In this document: one piece after another, positions 16,838 through 26,522 of the stretch
How the letters are laid out: each line of letters starts with the position of its first letter
Position numbering within the stretch: position 1 is the first letter of the stretch
Source of the DNA: Verrucosispora sp. NA02020
Lineage (GTDB): Bacteria > Actinomycetota > Actinomycetes > Mycobacteriales > Micromonosporaceae
Assembly (NCBI RefSeq): GCF_013364215.1
Contig: NZ_CP054923.1
Coordinates: 4,030,001 to 4,094,000, forward strand
Length of the DNA stretch: 64,000 nucleotides
Direction: 5' to 3'
The notes under the pieces: model-generated
What the model saw: only the letters and a program-made list of their open reading frames with translations
Told to the model about the DNA's origin: nothing
The model's database searches: none
Translations under genes and position numbers: made by a program

Positions 16838-18370
16838 ATGTCAGCCTTCACCTCCAGCCTGCGGTTGCACGACCGCTACGTGCTGCGCGACCGGATCGGC
16901 CTGGGCGGGATGTCCGAGGTCTGGTGGGCCGACGACGAGATCCTCGGCCGTCCCGTCGCCGTGAAGGTCCTCGCCGGCTCGTTCGCCGTCGACCCGGACC
17001 TGCGGGCCGTCCTCCGGCGTGAGGCCCGCGCCGCGGCACGCCTGACCCACCCGCACGTCACCCAGGTCTACGACTACGGCGAGGCCGCCCTCGCCGGTGG
17101 CACGGTGGTGCCGTTCCTGGTCATGGAACTCGTCGACGGGCAGAACCTCGCCGACCGGCTCGCCGACGGCCCGCTGCCCTGGCCGTCGGCGCTGCGCACG
17201 GCCGCGCAGGTGGCCGCCGCCCTGGCCGCCGCGCACCGCATCGGCGTGGTGCACCGCGACATCAAGCCGGGCAACGTGATGCTCACCGAGACCGGCGCCA
17301 AGGTGCTCGACTTCGGCATCGCCGCGCCGGCCGGGCCACCGCACCCCGGTCCCGGCCCGACCGGCGAGCCCATGATGGGTACGCCCGCGTACACCGCGCC
17401 GGAACGCTTCGGGTCCGGGGCCCCGGACCCGGCCAGCGACGTGTACGCCCTCGGCGCGCTGCTCTACCGCACCGTCACCGGTGAACCCCCGCTGCCCGTG
17501 CACAGCTGGGAGGACGCCCTGGTGGTGCACGCCAACCGCCGTCCGGTGCCGCCGCCGCGCGTACCCGGCCTGCCGGCCGAGCTGGCCGACCTGATGCTGG
17601 CCTGCCTCGATCCCGATCCGGGGCGCCGCCCCACGGCGGGCCAACTGGCGGCGCGGTTCGCCGCCGGCGCGAGCGGTGCGCCCTCGTCGGCCACGACCGT
17701 GCTGCCGATCGTCACGGCCACCGCCCCGGTGGACCCGTCCACCGGGGCCCGCACGGCGGCCGACGCACACCCGTCGACGCTCGTCGACCGGACCGGCACC
17801 TGGTCGGCGACGGCCCGACCGCCCTCCGGCGCCCGGTCCACGCCGGACAGTCCCGTCCGGGGCCTTCCCGGCCGCCCACGGCGTCCCCGACGCCCGGTCG
17901 GGGCGGTGGTCGCGACCGGTCTGGCCCTGGTGGTCGGCGTCGGTACGGCGGTCGCCCTGAGTGGCGGCGGCGACGGAGTGCCGGCGGCAACGCCCAGCAC
18001 CGCTCCGGCCGCGCCGCCGCCGACCTCCGCGCCCCCGCCGACGTCTGCCGCCCCACGACCCAGCCCCACGCCGTCGACCAGCCGACCCGAGCCGGTCAAT
18101 CTGCGGCAGACCGCGGGCGAACTCATCGCGCTGCTCGTCGAGGGGCAGTTCACCGGCGACATCGACCGCAAGGTCGCCGACCGGCTGCGCAAGGACCTGG
18201 CCGAACTCGCCACCGGTAAGCCCAAGGACCGCGAGAAGCGTATCGAGAAGGTGCGTGACCGCCTCGACGACGAGGTGGAACGCGGCCGCGTCCCGGCCGA
18301 CTTCGCCGACCGCCTGGAGCGGCTGCTCGACCAGGTCGAGGACTCACTCGACGACGAGGACGACGACTGA
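16838..18370 (+). CDS. Ser/Thr protein kinase, transmembrane, with extracytoplasmic helical tail
   Basis: 510 residues from the ATG at 16838. Kinase domain at about 10-270: P-loop IGLGGMSEVWWADDEILGRP, invariant Lys in VAVKVL, catalytic VVHRDIKPGNVMLTE (an RD kinase), DFG in VLDFGIA, then GTPAYTAPERFG. A Thr/Pro-rich linker leads to one membrane helix (VGAVVATGLALVVGVGTAVA). Outside lie a Pro/Ser-rich spacer and about 85 charged helical residues ending in DDEDDD. There are no PASTA repeats, so the outer part is not the PknB sensor type. The kinase core is complete and should be active. Signal and substrates unknown. Confidence 0.93.
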   Translation: MSAFTSSLRLHDRYVLRDRIGLGGMSEVWWADDEILGRPVAVKVLAGSFAVDPDLRAVLRREARAAARLTHPHVTQVYDYGEAALAGGTVVPFLVMELVDGQNLADRLADGPLPWPSALRTAAQVAAALAAAHRIGVVHRDIKPGNVMLTETGAKVLDFGIAAPAGPPHPGPGPTGEPMMGTPAYTAPERFGSGAPDPASDVYALGALLYRTVTGEPPLPVHSWEDALVVHANRRPVPPPRVPGLPAELADLMLACLDPDPGRRPTAGQLAARFAAGASGAPSSATTVLPIVTATAPVDPSTGARTAADAHPSTLVDRTGTWSATARPPSGARSTPDSPVRGLPGRPRRPRRPVGAVVATGLALVVGVGTAVALSGGGDGVPAATPSTAPAAPPPTSAPPPTSAAPRPSPTPSTSRPEPVNLRQTAGELIALLVEGQFTGDIDRKVADRLRKDLAELATGKPKDREKRIEKVRDRLDDEVERGRVPADFADRLERLLDQVEDSLDDEDDD

Positions 18371-18376
18371 CCGGCC

Positions 18377-19084
18377 TCAGGTGAGCGTGACCCGGGCGAA
18401 CTCGCCCGGCGTCGTGCCCGCGCGGGCCAGCACCGCGCCGTCGGACGCCCAGATCGCCGAGCGCCCGGCGGTCTCCACAAAGCCACCGCCGGTCGAGCCG
18501 GCGAAGCTCGCCGTCGCGACCACCACCCGGTGCGTGGTGGAGATCCGTAGCGCCCGCTCGTCCTGGACCGCCGTGTCGGCAGCGTGGTCGACGACCGACG
18601 CGACGTAGACGTCGACGCCGAGGGCGCAGGTCCGGGCGGCGTGTTCCGGCACGCCGGTGTCCTTGCAGATCGCCAGGCCCAGCCGCCAGCCGTCGACGGT
18701 CAGCACGACCGGCTCCGGGCCGGGCGCGAACCGCCGGGCCTCCACCGTGCCGAGCGACATCTTCCGGTACGCCACACGCGCGCCGGTGTGGTCCACCGCG
18801 AGGGTGGCGATGTGCTCACCGGCCACCGGCGCGCCGGCCAGCGCCAGCGTCCCCGTCTGGGTGCACGCCTCGACGAGCGGTGTCAGCCGCGGGTCGGTCG
18901 GGTCGAGCGCCGGCGCGTCCAGTTCGTACCCGGTCAGCGAGAGTTCGGGGAAGACCACCACCCGGGAGGCCGCGGCCCGGACCAGCGCGGCGTGTGCCGA
19001 CACGTTCGCCTCGACGTCGTAGGCCACGCACGGCGGCTGGGCGGCGGCGATCCGCAGCGGGCTGCGCGCGGGAATGCCACTCAT
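18377..19084 (-). CDS. Carbon-nitrogen hydrolase (nitrilase superfamily)
   Basis: 235 residues from the ATG at 19084. The catalytic triad is visible: Glu in VVVFPELSLTGYELD, Lys in VAYRKMSLGTVEARRF and Cys in LGLAICKDTGVPEHA. The fold and length fit amidohydrolases of the nitrilase superfamily that hydrolyse C-N bonds of small amides. The nucleophile context ICKDTGVPE differs from the common CYD form, suggesting a less-studied branch. Convergent with the kinase, with 6 bases between the ends. Substrate unknown. Confidence 0.85.
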   Translation of the reverse strand: MSGIPARSPLRIAAAQPPCVAYDVEANVSAHAALVRAAASRVVVFPELSLTGYELDAPALDPTDPRLTPLVEACTQTGTLALAGAPVAGEHIATLAVDHTGARVAYRKMSLGTVEARRFAPGPEPVVLTVDGWRLGLAICKDTGVPEHAARTCALGVDVYVASVVDHAADTAVQDERALRISTTHRVVVATASFAGSTGGGFVETAGRSAIWASDGAVLARAGTTPGEFARVTLT

Positions 19085-19221
19085 GCCGAGTAGCTTAGAG
19101 CGACCGGTGACAGGGCGTGGGGGACGAGGCGGCCCTGGTGCCGATCGCTCTCCGAGGTCGCTCGGTCCTGGATCGACGGGTGATTGTGCGATTCCCCGCG
19201 TGAGTTCGTAGCGTGTGGGCC

Positions 19222-20379
19222 ATGATTCATGCCCCGCATGCTCCGTCTGCCGCCGACGTCGTCGGCCAGTCCGCACCACCCGAGGACGGCCTGGTCGGCC
19301 TGGTCACCGATCTGATGGAGCGACTCGGTGCCCCGGGGGCGGGGCTGGCCGTGGCGTTGGAGAACCTCTTCCCGCCCATCCCCAGCGAAGTGATCCTGCC
19401 GCTCGCCGGCTTCGCCGCCGCACAGGGCCGGATGAGCCTGGTCGCGGCGATCTTCTGGACCACGCTCGGCTCGGTGGTCGGTGCCCTGGCGCTCTACTGG
19501 ATCGGTGCGGCGCTGGGGCGGGAGCGGACCCGGGCGATCGCGGCCAAGCTGCCGCTGGTCAAGCTCAGCGACGTCGACCGGACCGAGGAGTGGTTCCTCC
19601 GGCACGGCGTCAAGGCCGTCTTCTTCGGCCGCATGATCCCGATCTTCCGCAGCATGATCTCCATTCCGGCGGGCGTGGAACGGATGCCGCTGCTCACCTT
19701 CACGCTCTACACCACGCTCGGCAGCCTGATCTGGAACACCACGTTCGTGATGGCCGGTTACCTGCTCGGCGACAACTGGCACCTGGTCGAGGGGTACGCC
19801 GGCATCCTCCAGAAAGTGGTCATCGTGGCCTGCCTCGCCGGGCTGGTGTGGTTCGTGGTCACCCGGTTGCGGCGCTCCCGGCGGACCGGCGGGCTCCGCG
19901 CCAACGACACCGCGTCCGCGGTGGCCGAGACCGCGCCGACCGGGACCCCCGACCCGGAGGGACGGGGCACCATCTACCGCAGCGCCTGGGCTGACGACCG
20001 GCCCGTGACCGACCAGCGCGTCCGGCCGGACGACGGGCCCGTGGCGGACCAGCGTGGGTGGGCCGACAACCCGGCCGTGGCCGACCAGCCGGGTTGGGCG
20101 GAGAACCGGCCGGTGGCGGACCAGCGTGGGTGGGCCGACAACCGGCCTGCGGCGGACCAGCACAGTGTCTGGGGGGACCGGCCGGTGGCAGAGCAGCGTG
20201 GGTGGGCCGAGAACCAGCCGGTGATGGACCAGCACCACGCCTGGGGAGATAATCGGCCCATGGCGGACCAGCACCCCGGGTGGGCAGACGACCGGCCCGG
20301 GACCGACCAGCGCACCTGGGCTGACGACCGGCCCGTGCCGGACCAGGGGCGTCCGGACCAGTCGGGACACCGGTGGTGA
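19222..20379 (+). CDS. DedA-family membrane protein with a C-terminal 12-residue repeat tail
   Basis: 385 residues from the ATG at 19222 (an in-frame GTG at 19213 is possible). The first 220 residues are a normal DedA/SNARE-associated domain: ENLFPPIPSEVILPLAGFAA, FWTTLGSVVGALALYWIGAA and the signature FFGRMIPIFRSMISIPAGVE with its conserved Arg pair. DedA proteins handle lipid carriers or proton-linked transport in the membrane. After RLRRSRR the protein continues with about 130 residues made of ten copies of a GWADNRPVADQ-like unit, absent from typical DedA proteins (about 200-220 residues). The last codons overlap the phosphatase gene by 4 bases. Confidence 0.88.
   Translation: MIHAPHAPSAADVVGQSAPPEDGLVGLVTDLMERLGAPGAGLAVALENLFPPIPSEVILPLAGFAAAQGRMSLVAAIFWTTLGSVVGALALYWIGAALGRERTRAIAAKLPLVKLSDVDRTEEWFLRHGVKAVFFGRMIPIFRSMISIPAGVERMPLLTFTLYTTLGSLIWNTTFVMAGYLLGDNWHLVEGYAGILQKVVIVACLAGLVWFVVTRLRRSRRTGGLRANDTASAVAETAPTGTPDPEGRGTIYRSAWADDRPVTDQRVRPDDGPVADQRGWADNPAVADQPGWAENRPVADQRGWADNRPAADQHSVWGDRPVAEQRGWAENQPVMDQHHAWGDNRPMADQHPGWADDRPGTDQRTWADDRPVPDQGRPDQSGHRW
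19981..20346 (+). repeat. Tandem coding repeat, about 36 bases per unit
   Basis: About ten degenerate units encode (R/P)GWADNRPVADQ variants within the DedA gene. Trp, the AD/AE/GD acidic pair, RP and the closing DQ are best conserved. Unit length is mostly 12 codons, with a few of 13, which keeps the frame open. The residues are polar and acidic with regular Trp, so the tail is probably a disordered, multivalent binding segment. Confidence 0.85.
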
Positions 20380-20798
20380 GCGCCGAGCCGCAGGACTGGG
20401 CCGCGCAGACCGGGGTGGTCACGCTGCCCGGCGGCGTACGGGTGCGGGGGCGACGCATCGCCGACCCGGCCACCCCGGCCGACTTCAGCCTGCTGCTGGC
20501 TCCCGGCCCGACGCCCGCATGGGCGCACCGCCGGGTGCGCTGGCCCGACTTCTGGATACCGGTGGACCGCGCCGACGCCCTGGAGGCCCTGCGGGAGGCG
20601 TTGCGCCGGGGATACGCGGGCGAGCGGGTGGAGGTGGCCTGCCGGGGTGGTACGGGTCGGACCGGCACCGCGTTGGCCGCGTTGGCGATCCTCGACGGGT
20701 TGCCCGCCGAGCAGGCGGTGGACTGGGTCCGGGCGGCCTACCGGCCCCGCGCGGTCGAGACTCCCTGGCAACGTCGCTGGCTGCGTCGCCTGACCTGA
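20376..20798 (+). CDS. Small protein-tyrosine/dual-specificity phosphatase-like protein
   Basis: 140 residues from the GTG at 20376, which overlaps the DedA stop (GTGA). The P-loop CRGGTGRTGTALAALAIL fits the CX5R signature of cysteine-dependent phosphatases, with Cys nucleophile and Arg. An upstream WPDFWIPVDRADALEALREA region could carry the general-acid Asp. DedA-linked lipid-phosphate chemistry, or dephosphorylation of kinase targets, is possible; the Ser/Thr kinase at 16838 lies nearby. Substrate not determined. Confidence 0.8.
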   Translation: MSAEPQDWAAQTGVVTLPGGVRVRGRRIADPATPADFSLLLAPGPTPAWAHRRVRWPDFWIPVDRADALEALREALRRGYAGERVEVACRGGTGRTGTALAALAILDGLPAEQAVDWVRAAYRPRAVETPWQRRWLRRLT

Positions 20799-20875
20799 CA
20801 CCCCGCCGACGACCCTGATCGGGGTGCCCCGCCCGGCACCCGCGCGATGCGACGGTGCCGGGCGGGGCACGTCCG

Positions 20876-23149
<2,274 letters not shown>

Positions 23150-23227
23150 GCGAACCCTTCGCGAGATCGTGGACGGACTCCCGCCCCGGAAAGAAGGAGC
23201 TGGGATGGCCTGGCCAGGTTCAAGTGT

Positions 23228-23313
23228 CTCATGGACCTGCCCGTGGAGACTTTCGTCGACGGTGAGCGCCTACGAGCGGCGAAAGGTGCCGCAAAGTCTC
23301 AAACAACCATGAG
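23228..23313. promoter_or_regulatory. Nested inverted repeats between uvrA2-like and merR-like genes
   Basis: Outer arms CTCATGG (23228-23234) and CCATGAG (23307-23313) enclose inner arms GAGACTTT (23246-23253) and AAAGTCTC (23293-23300). All are perfect. They lie in the 180-base divergent region just upstream of the MerR gene, whose GTG at 23330 follows a TAGGGT -10-like box by 6 bases, suggesting a leaderless transcript. Candidate binding sites for the two-HTH MerR protein. Confidence 0.5.
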
Positions 23314-23329
23314 GCGCTAGGGTGAACCG

Positions 23330-24058
23330 GTGGCGGGACGACGGACGACCGGGCGACTGCGCGCGGTCGACCTCGCCGCAGCGGTCGGCATCTCCGTGCA
23401 GCAGGTGCGCAACTACGTCGATCTCGGGGTGCTGCCGCCGGTGGAGCGCACACCGAGCGGCTACCGAATCTTCACTGCGGCGCACCAGCGGGCGCTGACC
23501 GTGGCGCGGACGGTCGCGGACGGGCACGGCTGGGCGCGTACCCGCCAGATCATGGCGGCGGCGCACGTGGGTGACCTGCCGACGGTGCTGGCCGCGCTGG
23601 ACGCCGGGCACGCCGAACTGGACCGGGAACGTGCCGAGATCCGTCGGGTGCTCGGCGCCTTCGAGACGGTGGTGAGCGCCTCCGCCCCGCCGGTCCCGGT
23701 GCCCCGTCGGGCCGCCCGGGTCGGCGCGGTCGCCGACCTGGTGGGTGTCCGCACCTCGCAGCTACGGGCCTGGGAGGCGCGTGGTCTGCTCCGGCCGGGC
23801 CGCGAGCCGGGCACCGGCTACCGGCGCTACGACGAGGCCGAGCTGCGCGCGGCCCAGGTGGTGGCGCTGCTGCGCCGGGGTGCCTACCCGTTCGAGATCA
23901 TCACGGCGGTGCTGGACGAGCTGAGGAGCACCGGCAGCCCGCTGCGGGTCCGCGCGGAACTCGCCCGGCGGGAACAGGACCTGCACCGACGCAGCCTGCG
24001 TCGGTTGGCCGGCTCCGCCGCGCTGCACGACTACCTGCGGCACCTCGGCCTGTGCTGA
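23330..24058 (+). CDS. MerR-family regulator with two HTH domains
   Basis: 242 residues. The first MerR winged helix (RLRAVDLAAAVGISVQQVRN, YVDLGVLPPVERTPSGYRIF) spans about residues 9-75. After a linker, a second one (VGAVADLVGVRTSQLRAWEA, GLLRPGREPGTGYRRYDEAE) spans about 125-195. Most MerR proteins have one HTH plus a coiled coil and effector domain; a tandem pair in one chain could bind DNA as a monomer or bridge two sites. No metal-binding Cys cluster is present. Divergent from the UvrA2-type gene, its likely target. Confidence 0.88.
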   Translation: MAGRRTTGRLRAVDLAAAVGISVQQVRNYVDLGVLPPVERTPSGYRIFTAAHQRALTVARTVADGHGWARTRQIMAAAHVGDLPTVLAALDAGHAELDRERAEIRRVLGAFETVVSASAPPVPVPRRAARVGAVADLVGVRTSQLRAWEARGLLRPGREPGTGYRRYDEAELRAAQVVALLRRGAYPFEIITAVLDELRSTGSPLRVRAELARREQDLHRRSLRRLAGSAALHDYLRHLGLC

Positions 24059-24075
24059 TCCGCGCTCCGGTCGGA

Positions 24076-24813
24076 TCAGCGCAGCACCAGCAGGTCGAGG
24101 TGGTCGACCACCGGTGCCGGGGCACTGCCCCGGACCGCCTGGCGTAGCCGGGCCATGCCGGCCCGGAACTCGGATTCGGTGATCAGGTGCAGGGGGGTGT
24201 GCGCGCGGCGGTCGATCCGGTCGGCGTACTCGGCCAGCGAGGTGGCCACGGTCTGGGCGACCGGCTCGACGCTGCTCACCGGGAACCCCGCCGCGGCGAA
24301 CGCGGAGCGCACCCGGGACAGGCTGGGGAACTGGTCGAGCACCCGGATCGCCTCCGGGAACCACTCGAAGAGGGCGACGAGCTGGTGCCGTCCCGGGAAG
24401 GGGGAGCGGATCAGCACCGGAGCGCCCGGACGCAGCACCCGGCGCAACTGCCGGGCCACGGCGTCGAGATCGGGTACGTGGTGCAGCATCGTCGAGAGCC
24501 AGGCACCATCCACACTGGATGCGGCCAGCGGGAGCGCGGTCGCCTCACCGGCGAGCATCGGCCGGTGCGGGCACCGGTCACGCATCGCCGGGGCCGGCTC
24601 CACCGCCAGCACGCGTACGCCGTACCAGCCGGCGAAGGTGGTGGCCCAGGCTCCCGTACCGGCGCCGAGGTCCAGCAGCGTCGACCCGGGGTGTGGTCGC
24701 AGGTGCTCCCGGACGGCGTGTCGCCAGTGGGTCAGGCCGGCGGGTGCCAGCTCGCGGGTGGCGGCGAACGCGGCCGCCTCGGCGTCGTCGTACGAGATCA
24801 GACCCACGGTCAC
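24076..24813 (-). CDS. Class I SAM-dependent methyltransferase
   Basis: 245 residues. SAM loop STLLDLGAGTGAWATTFAGW, strand-2 acid RVLAVEPAPAMRDRC, and motif III LDAVARQLRRVLRPGAPVLI identify a Methyltransf_11/25 enzyme. The helix after motif II, SSVDGAWLSTMLHHVPDLDA, is typical of small-molecule methyltransferases. Substrate unknown. Convergent with the MerR gene. A promoter-like TTGACC and TACAAA pair lies upstream at 24857-24886. Confidence 0.85.
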   Translation of the reverse strand: MTVGLISYDDAEAAAFAATRELAPAGLTHWRHAVREHLRPHPGSTLLDLGAGTGAWATTFAGWYGVRVLAVEPAPAMRDRCPHRPMLAGEATALPLAASSVDGAWLSTMLHHVPDLDAVARQLRRVLRPGAPVLIRSPFPGRHQLVALFEWFPEAIRVLDQFPSLSRVRSAFAAAGFPVSSVEPVAQTVATSLAEYADRIDRRAHTPLHLITESEFRAGMARLRQAVRGSAPAPVVDHLDLLVLR

Positions 24814-24856
24814 CCCTCCGACCGCGGCCGGCGGCTCCGGCCCCGCTCTGTAACGT

Positions 24857-24886
24857 TTTGTAGTCGCTTGGTGACTGAGGGGTCAA
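24857..24886 (-). promoter_or_regulatory. Candidate promoter for the methyltransferase at 24076
   Basis: Read on the minus strand, TTGACC (24886-24881), an 18-base spacer and TACAAA (24862-24857) resemble a housekeeping sigma promoter, 44 bases upstream of the methyltransferase start at 24813. Visual match only. Confidence 0.45.
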
Positions 24887-24913
24887 CCAGTTGTGAGAGA
24901 TGCCGCAAAAAGA

Positions 24914-24949
24914 GATGGTGGGCGATGGCTGCAGCCATCGCCCACCATC
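24914..24949 (-). terminator. Rho-independent terminator of the repeat-protein gene
   Basis: A perfect 18-bp inverted repeat (arms GATGGTGGGCGATGGCTG and complement, no unpaired loop bases) lies 18 bases after the stop of the gene at 24967. On the minus strand it is followed by CTCTTTTTGC, giving a run of five Us. This is the clearest intrinsic terminator in the window. Confidence 0.9.
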
Positions 24950-24966
24950 CGTGGTGTTCCGTCAGG

Positions 24967-26208
24967 TCAGCTGACCGAGCAGGGTGCCAGGTTGACCAGC
25001 TCGGCGGGCCGGTTGCCGTCGACCCGGCCGATCGCGGTGGCGATCCGGTTCAGGGCGGCGACACGCCGGTCCTTCAGCGGGCCGACGACCGTGTTCTGCA
25101 CGAAGTTCGCTCCACCCTCCGGGCGTACCGCGAGCTGGGCGAGACGGGCGTTGGCGTCCGCGATCTGGTTGTCCAGGTTGGCCAGCTCGCGCTGCACCTC
25201 GGCGGCGGCCTGAGCGGGTACGGCCGGCAGGCGGTCGGCGACACTCGGGCAGTTCACCCGCTGCGCCACGCCGGCCCCGGCGTTGCCGTTGTTGCCCGCG
25301 TTGCCGTTACCGGCGTTGCCGTTGTTCCCGGCGTTCCCGTTACCCGCGTTGCCGCTGTTGCCGTTGACCGCGCTGGGGGTACCCGGGGTGTTCAGTCCGC
25401 AGGTGGCGAGGCTGGCGAGGTTCGGGCGCTGGCCACCGGCCCGGTTGATGTTGATGCCGATGCGGTCGAGGGCGGCGGTGCGCTTGCTGGCCAGTGGGCC
25501 GAGGATGGCGAGCTGAACGAAGTTGGCGCCGCCCTGGGGGTTGGCGGCCTGGGCGGCGAGGCGGGCGTTGGCCTCCTCGATCTGCTTGTCGAGGTTGGCC
25601 AGTTCCTGCTCGACGCCGGCGGCGGCGGCGGCGGGTACGCCGGAGAGCTTGTCCCGGACGGTCGGGCAGTTCGCCGTCTGCGCCGCTCCGGCTCCGGCAT
25701 TGCCGGTGTTGCCGCCGTTGTTCGCGTTCCCGGCACCGATGTTGCCGTTGCCCGCGCCGCCGTTGACGGCGCTGGGGGTGCCTGCGGCGTTCAGTCCGCA
25801 GTTCGCGAGGCTGGCCAGGTCGGGGCGCTGGCCACCGGCCCGGTTGATGTTGATGCCGATGCGGTCGAGGGCGGCGGTGCGCTTGCTGGCCAGTGGGCCG
25901 AGGATGGCGAGCTGAACGAAGTTGGCGCCGCCCTGGGGGTTGGCGGCCTGGGCGGCGAGGCGGGCGTTGGCCTCCTCGATCTGCTTGTCGAGGTTGGCCA
26001 GTTCCTGCTCGACGCCGGCGACGGCGGCGGCGGGTACGCCGGAGAGCTTGTCCCGGACCGTCGGGCAGTTCGCCGTCTGCGCCGCCCCGGCGCTGTCGTC
26101 GGCGGAGGCCAGCGTCAAGCCCGCGCCGAGCAGCGCGACCGCGAGGATGCCGACGCCGCCGACTTTCAGGGCGGCTTGCTTCCGCTGCTTCTGGGTACGC
26201 CTGACCAT
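24967..26208 (-). CDS. Secreted protein with three repeated Cys-flanked helical domains
   Basis: 413 residues from the ATG at 26208, with GGAGAG upstream. The basic start [15 protein letters not shown] and hydrophobic [20 protein letters not shown] form a signal peptide or N-terminal anchor. Three domains of about 90 residues follow. Each begins with NCP(T/S)V, runs through [20 protein letters not shown], contains GGANFVQ and (G)PL(A/K) segments, and ends with a second Cys (LANCGL, LATCGL, LAPCSV), suggesting one disulfide per domain. Gly/Asn/Ala-rich linkers (NAGNGNAGNNGNAG) separate them. I do not recognise a named family. Domains 1 and 2 are nearly identical in DNA; domain 3 has diverged. 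Probably an envelope or exported structural/adhesive protein. Confidence 0.8.
   Translation of the reverse strand: MVRRTQKQRKQAALKVGGVGILAVALLGAGLTLASADDSAGAAQTANCPTVRDKLSGVPAAAVAGVEQELANLDKQIEEANARLAAQAANPQGGANFVQLAILGPLASKRTAALDRIGININRAGGQRPDLASLANCGLNAAGTPSAVNGGAGNGNIGAGNANNGGNTGNAGAGAAQTANCPTVRDKLSGVPAAAAAGVEQELANLDKQIEEANARLAAQAANPQGGANFVQLAILGPLASKRTAALDRIGININRAGGQRPNLASLATCGLNTPGTPSAVNGNSGNAGNGNAGNNGNAGNGNAGNNGNAGAGVAQRVNCPSVADRLPAVPAQAAAEVQRELANLDNQIADANARLAQLAVRPEGGANFVQNTVVGPLKDRRVAALNRIATAIGRVDGNRPAELVNLAPCSVS
25417..26090. repeat. Two near-identical 275-bp direct repeats, offset 399 bp
   Basis: 25417-25691 and 25816-26090 differ at only a few bases by eye. The offset of 399 bp is exactly 133 codons, one domain plus linker of the secreted repeat protein. 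This is a recent in-frame tandem duplication and a likely site of copy-number change. Confidence 0.9.
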
Positions 26209-26352
26209 GATTCTCTCCTCATGAATGACCGCCGGGCGGGCCGACCGCGTCGGCGGCCGCCGGCTGAAGCGCCGTGGGAAGCCCGGGAGCCTCGACAGCG
26301 GCGGCCGTTCCGCATGCCGGAGCCTGTCCCGGGGTGACCGTCGGACGCGCTT

Positions 26353-26366
26353 CGGGAGCGCTCCCG
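26353..26366. promoter_or_regulatory. CebR-like perfect palindrome in the divergent region
   Basis: CGGGAGCGCTCCCG is a perfect 14-bp palindrome whose 12-base core equals the core of the Streptomyces CebR operator TGGGAGCGCTCCCA. It sits near the middle of the 314-base region between the repeat-protein gene (start 26208) and the carboxypeptidase gene (start 26523). Apart from this site and promoter-like bases near 26508, I see nothing else in that stretch. Confidence 0.5.
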
Positions 26367-26522
26367 CCGCAGGTCCGAACGTTGTGGTGTGTTCGGCTGT
26401 GGATACGGGGGGCGCGCGGGATCGGTTCAACCGGTGCGTGTGGAAGATCGGCACCATCGCGTCGAGTCGGCGGTCCGACCGATCGGGTGCGGCCGCCGAT
26501 CGTGCCGTTAGTCTGCGTCTTC

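Noticed and set aside
19981..20346. Regular repeats that could be read as a CRISPR array
   Set aside because: Units are contiguous, about 36 bases, degenerate and in frame inside the DedA gene, with no spacers.
25260..25372. Short GTTGCC/GCCGTTGCC-rich repeats as a CRISPR or iteron block
   Set aside because: They encode the Gly/Asn/Ala linker of the repeat protein in frame. Codon repetition explains them.
24187..26337. 716-codon open frame on the plus strand
   Set aside because: It runs antisense through a methyltransferase and the secreted repeat-protein gene, both of which have clear motifs, RBS and a terminator. Long antisense frames are expected at this GC content.
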